Shown: positions 27,565 to 33,276 of the stretch, one piece after another
Position numbering within the stretch: the first letter of the stretch is position 1
Layout of the letters: each line of letters begins with the position of its first letter
Source: a virus
Length of the DNA: 36,441 nucleotides
Virus record (IMG/VR): IMGVR_UViG_3300021961_000281
Span: 1-36,441 of that record
Direction: 5' to 3' (one strand)
Made by a program: the position numbers and the translations under genes
The notes under the pieces: model-generated
What the model was told of the DNA's origin: nothing
The model's input: only the letters and a program-made list of their open reading frames with translations
The model's database searches: none

Positions 27565-27730
27565 TTGATTTGCTCTTCAGATTTTCTTCTTCTATAAAAT
27601 TCTGGAGAAGAGAAAGATAAACTTCTCTTTCCCAAGGTATCATATTTTCTAGTTCGGTCAATGAATATTTATGGTGCTGAATCATAGCAAAGTTAGTTTT
27701 ATAGTATGACTCAAGACTTTCATGAGCCAT
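27557..27730 (-). CDS. 51: gp51-like baseplate hub assembly catalyst, 57 aa
   Basis: A short ORF reading MAHESLESYYKTNFAMIQHH, then KYSLTELENMIPWEREVYLS. The segment 'Y..NF..I.HH.YSL.ELE.MIPWERE.Y' is a hallmark of the small T4-like hub assembly protein gp51 and of related small tail chaperones encoded just before tape-measure genes. It is all helical, charged at the C-terminus (IEEENLKSKSNG) and without membrane segments. It starts two bases after the gp26 stop and overlaps the tape-measure-like gene by 8 bases. gp51 acts in assembly of the central hub and is not found in the virion of T4. T4 gp51 is longer, so the family name rests on motif and gene order. Confidence 0.75.
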   Translation of the reverse strand: MAHESLESYYKTNFAMIQHHKYSLTELENMIPWEREVYLSLLQNFIEEENLKSKSNG

Positions 27731-27732
27731 AC

Positions 27733-28455
27733 TCACCCGAAAAAAGCAGTTAGACCCTCCAGAAGAACATCACTTTTCACTCCAGTATTTGGATTCTTGA
27801 CTGTAATTGTGTGAGAAAGTTTTGGCATCGTTTCAAAGAACTTTTCAATTTCTTTGAACTGCTTTGAATTCAATTGCTCTAAAAATTCTACAAGTTCTTT
27901 TTTAGAATAATCAGAAGAACTCCAAGACTCTTCTTCATTATAAATCTGCTCAATACAACTTGAAATTAGTTCAAAGGTATCATCAACACTTACAGAAGAT
28001 TCATCAACGTTAAAGTTACTCTTGATGAACTCGTTCATCGACGGATACTTCATTCTCAAACTTAAATTATCATCTAGTTTGATATCTCTGTTATGCTCTT
28101 TGCTGACCTGAACTTTGATTTCATCAAGGTTAATCAATGTAGGAACCTGAGTCATTCCATCATCAGGACACGTGATTAATACTTCAATATCTTCTCCTAC
28201 TGACTTTCCACGAATATTTAAGAAGAGATATTCAATATCAAAAGTAGAAAGTTCATCTACTTTGACTCCCTTAGTTAATATGCAGTTTGTAATTACAGTC
28301 TTAACTGCAGAAGCAATTTGTTTTGGATCCTCAGTTTCCATTGCAATAATGAGGATCTTTTCTTCCTTAACTAGAAAAGGACGGTACTTTATTTTCTTTT
28401 TATTTGAAGGCAACTCAATTTCATAAGTTGGAGTCGCAACGGTTGGTAAAGGCAT
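27733..28455 (-). CDS. 26: gp26 baseplate hub assembly protein, 240 aa
   Basis: MPLPTVATPTYEIELPSNKK followed by KIKYRPFLVKEEKILIIAME is the characteristic start of the T4 gp26 family in cyanomyoviruses, and the length (T4 gp26 is 208 aa) fits. The middle contains LRMKYPSMNEFI and the C-terminal half helices such as LVEFLEQLNSKQFKEIEKFF, ending LLEGLTAFFG. gp26 acts in assembly of the central hub with gp51, gp27, gp28 and gp29; the neighbours here are gp51 and two tape-measure-like genes, which agrees. A CTAAATA late promoter lies 27 bases upstream, at the end of the previous gene, so hub genes can be transcribed separately from the tube initiator gene. Confidence 0.9.
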   Translation of the reverse strand: MPLPTVATPTYEIELPSNKKKIKYRPFLVKEEKILIIAMETEDPKQIASAVKTVITNCILTKGVKVDELSTFDIEYLFLNIRGKSVGEDIEVLITCPDDGMTQVPTLINLDEIKVQVSKEHNRDIKLDDNLSLRMKYPSMNEFIKSNFNVDESSVSVDDTFELISSCIEQIYNEEESWSSSDYSKKELVEFLEQLNSKQFKEIEKFFETMPKLSHTITVKNPNTGVKSDVLLEGLTAFFG

Positions 28456-28481
28456 AATATCCTATAGAGTTCAGTTATGAA

Positions 28482-28488
28482 TATTTAG
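28482..28488 (-). promoter_or_regulatory. T4-type late promoter (CTAAATA) for gp26
   Basis: CTAAATA on the minus strand just before the end of the upstream gene; initiation near 28476 leaves a leader of about 21 nt. Confidence 0.6.
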
Positions 28489-29304
28489 TTAGTAACCGTT
28501 AATGACTGGAACTCCAGATAAACTAGTGAAAGAGTTTGTTACTGTAGTTTGTCCTTGAGATACATCAGCATCTCTAAAAACAACTCCGCTGGATCCACGA
28601 ACAGGAACTCTACTTGCCCCTGGTTTGTTTGCAGTTTTATCTTCTTGCTGTGTTTGCTGTCTTTGATTATTGGAAATTAAATTATTGCTAATTCCAGAAT
28701 AAACACTATAACTTGAAGTCTTACCACAAACATAACGATCAAAGTTAAACGATGCAGAAACTTTTAAAATATCAGAATTTGCATAAGAAACAGGAATAGA
28801 GTTCATTGCAATTGGAAACAAACCATAGAAAGTATATTCCACTTGCTTATCATAATCTCTATCAAATTTAATTATTCGTGTAGAGTTAGTTTTATATTCT
28901 TGTGGGTATCTCATTCTAAAGAAATATCCATCTCTTGCTGGAGAAACACCAGAACCAAAGGAAATAAATTCAATCCAGTGTTCCAAAAACTTTAGAGATC
29001 TGTATGAAGAATCAACATAAAACTCTAAATCAATTTGTGTGAATAGTCTGGTGTGTGCCATCTTCTCAACAACACCAGTAAAGTTACCTGAAATATCTGC
29101 AGTTCCAAGAGAACTACCTGGAAGAACAGCAGAATTGCATAATAAACCTACATCTTCTCCAATAAAACGAGCGTCTATTCCTCTAGCAGCTAAGTGACCT
29201 CTGAGCGGAGCAGATAACCCACCAAATATAACTTCATAGTGAGAAGTTTGTGCTAGATTTGTTACCAGGGGTTTTATATCGGATATTCTTTTAGGTGTAG
29301 GCAC
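28489..29304 (-). CDS. 54: gp54-like baseplate tail-tube initiator, 271 aa
   Basis: The start is a GTG at 29304 (MPTPKRISDIKPLVTNLAQT). The pattern is that of tail-tube-fold proteins: HYEVIFGGL early, a central LFTQIDLEFYVDSSYRSLKF followed by LEHWIEFISFGSG, and FYGLFPIAMNSIPVSYANSD near residue 175, where the tube fold has 'F.G.FP..I..I..S...S'. T4 gp54 (320 aa) and gp19 share that fold; gp54 starts tube polymerisation on the baseplate. The last 60 residues are polar and Gln-rich. gp48, its partner in T4, is encoded just across the divergent promoter region, which supports gp54 over the gp19 tube protein. Confidence in the tube fold is good, in the number 54 moderate. Confidence 0.68.
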   Translation of the reverse strand: MPTPKRISDIKPLVTNLAQTSHYEVIFGGLSAPLRGHLAARGIDARFIGEDVGLLCNSAVLPGSSLGTADISGNFTGVVEKMAHTRLFTQIDLEFYVDSSYRSLKFLEHWIEFISFGSGVSPARDGYFFRMRYPQEYKTNSTRIIKFDRDYDKQVEYTFYGLFPIAMNSIPVSYANSDILKVSASFNFDRYVCGKTSSYSVYSGISNNLISNNQRQQTQQEDKTANKPGASRVPVRGSSGVVFRDADVSQGQTTVTNSFTSLSGVPVINGY

Positions 29305-29305
29305 T

Positions 29306-29312
29306 CTAAATA
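29306..29312 (+). promoter_or_regulatory. T4-type late promoter (CTAAATA) for the gp4-gp48-gp53 operon
   Basis: CTAAATA on the plus strand, two bases from the GTG start of the divergent gene. Initiation near 29318 gives a 28-nt leader before gp4. Confidence 0.6.
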
Positions 29313-29338
29313 CCTTATACGAGTATTATATTATTAAG

Positions 29339-29345
29339 TATTTAG
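29339..29345 (-). promoter_or_regulatory. T4-type late promoter (CTAAATA) for the gp54-like gene
   Basis: CTAAATA on the minus strand, touching the ATG of gp4. Initiation near 29333 gives a 29-nt leader before the GTG at 29304. It mirrors the plus-strand motif at 29306-29312. Confidence 0.6.
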
Positions 29346-29783
29346 ATGGCATATAGCGGTAAATATCAACCATCCTATCCAAAAAAATATAAAGGTGATC
29401 CAACTAATATAATCTATCGTTCTCTCTGGGAACGTAAGTTTATGAAATATTGTGATCTGAATGAAAATATTCTAGAATGGGGAAGTGAAGAAATGTTTGT
29501 GTGGTATCGTTCTCCAATAGACAATAAACCACATAGATACTTCCCAGACTTTTATATTAAAGTAAAAGAATCAACTGGACAAATCAAAAAGTATATTATT
29601 GAAATTAAACCTCAAAGACAAACTGCTCCACCACCAAAACCAAAAAGACAAACTAAAGGTTATATTCGTGAAGCATATGAATATGCTAGAAATCAAGCAA
29701 AATGGGAAGCAGCAAAAGAATGGTGTCTTGATAGAGGATATGAGTTCAAAGTTCTAACAGAAAACGAACTTGGTATTAAGTAA
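29346..29783 (+). CDS. 4: gp4 head completion protein, 145 aa
   Basis: MAYSGKYQPSYPKKYKGDPT, then NIIYRSLWERKFMKYCD, HRYFPDFYIKV, YIIEIKPQRQT and a C-terminal NQAKWEAAKEWC follow T4 gp4 along the full length. The residues Glu29, Asp68 and Glu86-x-Lys88 (PDF...EIK) form a PD-(D/E)XK nuclease-like signature, and the family resembles TnsA/VRR-type nucleases. gp4 acts with gp50/gp65 and gp2 to finish the filled head before tail joining. A basic, proline-rich patch (PPPKPKRQTKG) may bind DNA. It is the first gene of a plus-strand late operon, driven by the CTAAATA at 29306. Its TAA overlaps the ATG of the next gene by one base. Confidence 0.93.
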   Translation: MAYSGKYQPSYPKKYKGDPTNIIYRSLWERKFMKYCDLNENILEWGSEEMFVWYRSPIDNKPHRYFPDFYIKVKESTGQIKKYIIEIKPQRQTAPPPKPKRQTKGYIREAYEYARNQAKWEAAKEWCLDRGYEFKVLTENELGIK

Positions 29784-30190
29784 TGCCTAGAAAGAGTCTC
29801 AAAGAAAGACAACAAAAAAAGGTTACAGATACTGATAGTAACCGTAACCGAGTTCGTGCTGTTTCTGATGGTCTCGTTGGTAATGAAGATCCAGATGATA
29901 TTATGTTAGAACTTATGGAAGTATTAGAAGAATCTCCAAAGATTCCTCAGTCGGGAAAGTTTTATGTCTTTGTTTATAATCCAAAGACTCCAAATATTCA
30001 ATATGATCAAAATCCATTTGTTGCTGTAACTGATGTTTTTCAGTGGGGATTTCGTGGTATCAACTTTCACTGGGGAGAAATGAGACAATACACTTGGGAT
30101 GAAATACCAGGAAGCATCTATGAAGTCTATGCGTCTGAAGTAAAGGATCTACAACAACTACCTTTTGCCAATTTTCGTCTAAATACTTAA
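29783..30190 (+). CDS. Conserved T4-like cyanophage protein of unknown function, 135 aa
   Basis: I recognise the style but no function. The N-terminal third is basic and disordered (MPRKSLKERQQKKVTDTDSN), the middle acidic and helical (DIMLELMEVLEESP), and the rest a compact, aromatic-rich beta domain: KFYVFVYNPKTPNIQYDQNP, then VTDVFQWGFRGINFHWGE and MRQYTWDEIPGSIYEVYASE. The placement between gp4 and gp48, with a one-base overlap to gp4, points to a late morphogenesis role in head completion or tail tube assembly. No cysteine, membrane or catalytic motif is seen. A CTAAATA late motif overlaps its last codons and serves the following gene. Confidence 0.78.
   Translation: MPRKSLKERQQKKVTDTDSNRNRVRAVSDGLVGNEDPDDIMLELMEVLEESPKIPQSGKFYVFVYNPKTPNIQYDQNPFVAVTDVFQWGFRGINFHWGEMRQYTWDEIPGSIYEVYASEVKDLQQLPFANFRLNT
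30179..30185 (+). promoter_or_regulatory. T4-type late promoter (CTAAATA) for gp48
   Basis: CTAAATA at the end of the preceding gene. Initiation near 30191 leaves a leader of about 16 nt before the gp48 ATG at 30207. Confidence 0.6.
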
Positions 30191-30206
30191 AAAAGTAGTG
30201 CTATAA

Positions 30207-31199
30207 ATGGCTTTTAATGCAATACCATCAATAGGAAGTGATGCATCAATAGCAGCATCTGCAGAAAATGCTTATGCATCAAATGGTGGTGGAGAAAAAA
30301 AGAAGTCTGCAAAGGTTCTTAGGTATCCTCTGAAAAGAATTGAGAGTAATAGTGATTATCTAGAAATAACTGCTGTTAAATATGAACCACCAGGATTTAT
30401 AGCAGTATCAGAAACTAAAGCAGGACTAGCAGACATTGGGAATGCTACTGATCAAATAAGAGCAAAAACAGAAATAAAGACAAGAATACTTTTACCAATT
30501 CCTCAAAACTTATCAGATACAAACTCTATTACTTGGGGTGATGATACATTAAATCCACTTGAAGCTTTTGGTCTTTCTGCTGGAACTGCTGCAGGAGAAA
30601 CATTTAAAAAATTTGTAGAAATATACAAAAGTGGTGTTGGAGAAAAAGTAAGCGAGTCAATATCCGGCAATCAAGCAGCAATAACTGCAACTATTGGAGG
30701 AGCATTATATAACGCTGTTGGTGGAAACGTCAGTATTCAAGGTGTGATATCAAGAGCCACTGGACAAGTATTAAACCCAAATTTAGAATTACTGTTTCAA
30801 GGTTCAAACATTAGAAGTTTTCCTTTCACATTTGATTTTGCTCCAAGAGATCAAAGAGAAGCAAAGGAAGTGAAAGAGATTATTAGAATGTTTAAACGTC
30901 ATATGATTCCAAAGAACACCAGTTCTGGGTCTCTAGGAAAAATCTTTATTGGTTCTCCAGAAGTTTTCCTAATCAAATATAAAACTGGAAATAGAGATCA
31001 TCCATTCTTAAATAAATTCAAACCTTGTGCTTTGACTGATATGCAGTTGAGTTACACTGGTTCTGGAACTTATGCGACTTATCAAGATGGAACTCCAGTT
31101 CATATCACAATGTCTTTAACGTTTAAAGAACTCAACCCAATTTACTCTGAAGATTATGATGAACTTGATTCAAAAAAAGATACTTCAGTAGGTTACTAA
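30207..31199 (+). CDS. 48: gp48 baseplate tail-tube cap, 330 aa
   Basis: Similar in plan to T4 gp48 (364 aa). The N-terminal third is polar and disordered (SDASIAASAENAYASNGGGE). The C-terminal half holds the tube fold: NLELLFQGSNIRSFPFTFDF, APRDQREAKEVKEIIRMFKR, HMIPK, and then SPEVFLIKYK, FKPCALTDMQLSYTGSGTYA and PVHITMSLTFKELNPIY. The motif 'R.F.F.F...PR...E...I..I' and the final 'MSLTFKELN' are typical of contractile tube initiators. gp48 joins the baseplate centre to the tube and works with gp54, the product of the divergent gene at 28489-29304. It is followed after one base by gp53, as in an assembly operon. Confidence 0.9.
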   Translation: MAFNAIPSIGSDASIAASAENAYASNGGGEKKKSAKVLRYPLKRIESNSDYLEITAVKYEPPGFIAVSETKAGLADIGNATDQIRAKTEIKTRILLPIPQNLSDTNSITWGDDTLNPLEAFGLSAGTAAGETFKKFVEIYKSGVGEKVSESISGNQAAITATIGGALYNAVGGNVSIQGVISRATGQVLNPNLELLFQGSNIRSFPFTFDFAPRDQREAKEVKEIIRMFKRHMIPKNTSSGSLGKIFIGSPEVFLIKYKTGNRDHPFLNKFKPCALTDMQLSYTGSGTYATYQDGTPVHITMSLTFKELNPIYSEDYDELDSKKDTSVGY

Positions 31200-31200
31200 T

Positions 31201-31851
31201 ATGTCTTACTTTAGAGAACTTCCAGACTTACAATATCAATCCACATCTTCCGATAGAAATTCTTCTCTTGAATATGTAACTGTAAAGAATCTATTCAGAA
31301 GAGTTAAACTTCGTGATGATCTTCAAAATGTATTCACTCTCTTCAATAAGTATCAGATCAAAGATGGTGCTAGACCAGATACAGTTGCAGAAGAAATTTA
31401 TGGTGCTCCAGATTATGATTGGGTTGTGCTTTTATCGGCAAACATAATCAATGTTAGAGATCAATGGCCACTTTCTGACAGAGACTTATATCGTTTTGCA
31501 GAGGAAAAATACACCGTTCAAAAACTAAACGATGTAAAATTCTATGAAACCAGAGAAGTTAAAGATTCTTTTGGAAGAGTAATTCTCCCAGCAGGTAAAG
31601 TTGTAGATGCTAACTTTAGAATACCAGATCCAAGTAATCCTCTAACAACTTTAAATCCTGTAACTGGGGTTTCTAACTATGAATATGAAGTTAGGAAAAA
31701 CGAAGATAAAAGAGGAATCTACCTATTAAAACCAGGATATCTTCAGCAGTATGTAAATGACTTTAAGGATATTATGTATTATCAAAAGTCTTCTCAATAT
31801 GTCAATAACAGACTTATAAAAACAGAGAATACAAGAAATACTTCACCATAA
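31201..31851 (+). CDS. 53: gp53 baseplate wedge protein, 216 aa
   Basis: The sequence MSYFRELPDLQYQSTSSDRN, then VTVKNLFRRVKLRDDLQNVF, DTVAEEIYGAPDYDWVVLLS and NIINVRDQWPLSDRDLYRF follows T4 gp53 (196 aa), including the strong 'YG.PDYDWV.LL.N.I....QWPLS' block. gp53 holds adjacent gp6/gp7/gp25 wedges together around the hub, and the central block resembles a LysM-like fold. The C-terminal part (ENTRNTSP) is not conserved. It is the last gene of the plus-strand operon and ends head-on against the Mom-like gene, overlapping it by 9 bases with no terminator between. Confidence 0.94.
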   Translation: MSYFRELPDLQYQSTSSDRNSSLEYVTVKNLFRRVKLRDDLQNVFTLFNKYQIKDGARPDTVAEEIYGAPDYDWVVLLSANIINVRDQWPLSDRDLYRFAEEKYTVQKLNDVKFYETREVKDSFGRVILPAGKVVDANFRIPDPSNPLTTLNPVTGVSNYEYEVRKNEDKRGIYLLKPGYLQQYVNDFKDIMYYQKSSQYVNNRLIKTENTRNTSP

Positions 31852-32430
31852 GAGTTCTAGACTCTTATCAAATACCATAACATAACGGTGCTTGCGGGAG
31901 CGTTCTTTCCATTCTCCCTCGGCACCTTTTATTTTACCTCTTGAATGCTTGGTGCCGTCAGCATAGTAGAAATCTTTTTTTGCGTCTGTAAGCCCACAAT
32001 AGCGAAAGTTACAAGCACGATAAATTGTGCCGCCGTGAAAGTCGCTATCAGCATAACTAATGATCGCCCGAACTTTTGTTTCTCTGCGTAGTTGTCTGAT
32101 ACATCTCGATACAAACCATGATGTAATATTGTATTCTCCTTGTTGTGTGTCAGGGTGTATGCAAAGTCGTGAAAGTTCAAACAGTCCTTCTTGTTCATCT
32201 CTCTTTAAACCAAATGCTCCTTGTGCGACTTCGGGAACAGGGAGACCTGTAAAAATTACTGTCCCAAGTAACTGTCCGATGTTTAATGGACAAAAATCGT
32301 TCTTTTTGAAGAGACCAAAATTGTGTCCCGATTTGAAAGTTTTAGAATAATCTTTAAGATAATGATAAGTTAGTAGAAGTTCTTCTGCCTGCTTTTTGGA
32401 AATCTTATCAATGTAATAATCAGATTTCAT
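31843..32430 (-). CDS. Mom-like GNAT-family protein, candidate DNA base-modification enzyme, 195 aa
   Basis: The protein fits the Mom / phage GNAT family. Features are QLLGTVIFTGLPVPEVAQGAF-type substrate-loop residues 53-73, the diagnostic FELSRLCIHP (84-93), a central helix FVSRCIRQLRRE, and SYADSDFHGGTIYRACNFRY (125-144), which is the 'YAD...H.G.IY.A.NF.Y.G' acyl-CoA-fold segment. Mu Mom converts adenine in DNA to N6-carbamoylmethyladenine and protects against restriction; this protein is slightly shorter than Mu Mom (about 240 aa). It has its own consensus sigma-70 promoter (32461-32489), so it would be made early, before phage DNA accumulates. No restriction or Com-like gene is nearby. 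Family membership is likely; DNA modification is inferred, and another acyl transfer cannot be excluded. Confidence 0.78.
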   Translation of the reverse strand: MKSDYYIDKISKKQAEELLLTYHYLKDYSKTFKSGHNFGLFKKNDFCPLNIGQLLGTVIFTGLPVPEVAQGAFGLKRDEQEGLFELSRLCIHPDTQQGEYNITSWFVSRCIRQLRRETKVRAIISYADSDFHGGTIYRACNFRYCGLTDAKKDFYYADGTKHSRGKIKGAEGEWKERSRKHRYVMVFDKSLELLW

Positions 32431-32460
32431 AAAAAAGGGGAGACCCTTGACCTTCCCTAT

Positions 32461-32489
32461 ATTGTAGCACCTTATCAGTCCTTCGTCAA
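32461..32489 (-). promoter_or_regulatory. Sigma-70 early promoter for the Mom-like gene
   Basis: TTGACG (32484-32489), a 17-nt spacer and TACAAT (32461-32466). The -35 box lies within the last codons of the GIY-YIG gene (Leu-Thr). Initiation near 32454 leaves a leader of about 24 nt. Confidence 0.8.
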
Positions 32490-33179
32490 TTTTTTGCCTT
32501 TATTCCACGGAACTCTTCCTTTAGTTGCTTCACTTATTTTTTTTCTAGTTTCTTCACTATGTTTTTGTTTTGGTTTCCCTCTTGCTTTTAAACCTTTTTC
32601 TATATCAGACTGTTTTCTTTTTTCAGTCATAGTTTTTGGAGTTCCTCTATTTGCTTCGGCAATTTTTCTTTTATGTTCATCAGTTAATTTTCTCCCCTTT
32701 GTCGCTTTACTTATTTTTTCCCTTGCTTCTTCAGACATTTTTCTTCCCATACAAGAAAGACTTAATTTTTTCCTTTGCTCTAAACTCATTTTTTTACCCT
32801 TATTATGGGGAGGTTTATTTTTTCTAGCATCATTCATTTTTCTTATAATTTCAGGGTCTCTTGGAACACCTTTATTCCAAGGAACAGTTCCCCTTCTACT
32901 AAATCCAACAGAAGTTTGATATGCCCTATTAGCAAAGTGTGGGTTCTCTACTACCTTATAATATTCTTGTAAGATAATCTCATCAACATATGCTTCTTCT
33001 CTTGTAGCATATGTTTTTAAGATTATTTTTTGTGTTGGTTTGAAGTTCTTATCACTAAAAGAACCAAAATACTTTACATCTTCTTCTGGTAAGCATCTAC
33101 AAGTTCTACTACCAAAATATCCTCTACCATATTCCTCATAGGAATAATAGACATAGTGATACTCTTTTGGAGTTTCCAT
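32475..33179 (-). CDS. GIY-YIG homing endonuclease with NUMOD3 repeats, 234 aa
   Basis: Residues 9-75 form a GIY-YIG nuclease: YVYYSYEEYGRGYFGSR (9-25) corresponds to the GIY...YIG strands with the catalytic Arg25, and EEAYVDEIILQEYY (61-74) carries the candidate metal-binding Glu. Residues about 95-234 consist of NUMOD3-type DNA-binding repeats: WNKGVPRDPEIIRKMNDARK, MSEEAREKISKATKGRKL, TDEHKRKIAEANRG, HSEETRKKISEATKGR and a final PWNKGKKL. The frame extends to GTG 33242, but that stretch is the gp32 terminator hairpin, so the ATG at 33179 is the start. It is free-standing, not inside an intron, and sits next to gene 32 as SegG does in T4. A TATAAATA late promoter lies 26 bases upstream. The nuclease class is clear; the target site is unknown. 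Confidence 0.9.
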   Translation of the reverse strand: METPKEYHYVYYSYEEYGRGYFGSRTCRCLPEEDVKYFGSFSDKNFKPTQKIILKTYATREEAYVDEIILQEYYKVVENPHFANRAYQTSVGFSRRGTVPWNKGVPRDPEIIRKMNDARKNKPPHNKGKKMSLEQRKKLSLSCMGRKMSEEAREKISKATKGRKLTDEHKRKIAEANRGTPKTMTEKRKQSDIEKGLKARGKPKQKHSEETRKKISEATKGRVPWNKGKKLTKD

Positions 33180-33205
33180 AACTGCTCTTCTAATGTCCGC
33201 ATTAA

Positions 33206-33213
33206 TATTTATA
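33206..33213 (-). promoter_or_regulatory. T4-type late promoter, exact TATAAATA, for the homing endonuclease
   Basis: Exact TATAAATA on the minus strand. Initiation near 33200 gives a leader of about 21 nt to the ATG at 33179. Confidence 0.75.
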
Positions 33214-33240
33214 ATAAAAAGGAGGAGATTTCTCTCCTCC
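33214..33240 (-). terminator. Rho-independent terminator of gene 32
   Basis: On the minus strand GGAGGAGA-GAAA-TCTCCTCC forms an 8-bp stem with a GNRA-type tetraloop, followed at once by TTTTTATT. It lies about 36 bases after the gp32 stop. Confidence 0.92.
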
Positions 33241-33276
33241 ACCCTTAAAGTTTGCGGACATTTAAGGCGATACTAT

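Larger units (their letters stand above)
33192..33262 (-). repeat. 10-bp inverted repeat enclosing the gp32 terminator and a late promoter
   Basis: TGCGGACATT at 33253-33262 and AATGTCCGCA at 33192-33201 are perfect inverted copies. They enclose the gp32 terminator hairpin and the TATAAATA of the homing endonuclease gene. In read-through RNA from gp32 the arms would pair and place the endonuclease ribosome binding region (AGAAGAG) at the base of a long hairpin. RNA started at the late promoter begins near 33200 and lacks the first arm. Confidence 0.75.

Noticed and set aside
27660-27680. CATAAATATTC inside gp51 as a late promoter
   Set aside because: It lies in coding sequence over 90 bases from the next start and the first base deviates; no support for use.
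32494-32919. 141-aa plus-strand ORF rich in Phe, Leu and Cys
   Set aside because: It is the mirror of the Lys/Glu-rich NUMOD3 repeats of the GIY-YIG gene; the apparent membrane segments are an artefact.
33180-33242. GTG start for the homing endonuclease
   Set aside because: The extra residues come from the gp32 terminator hairpin and late promoter; the nuclease domain starts right after the ATG at 33179.
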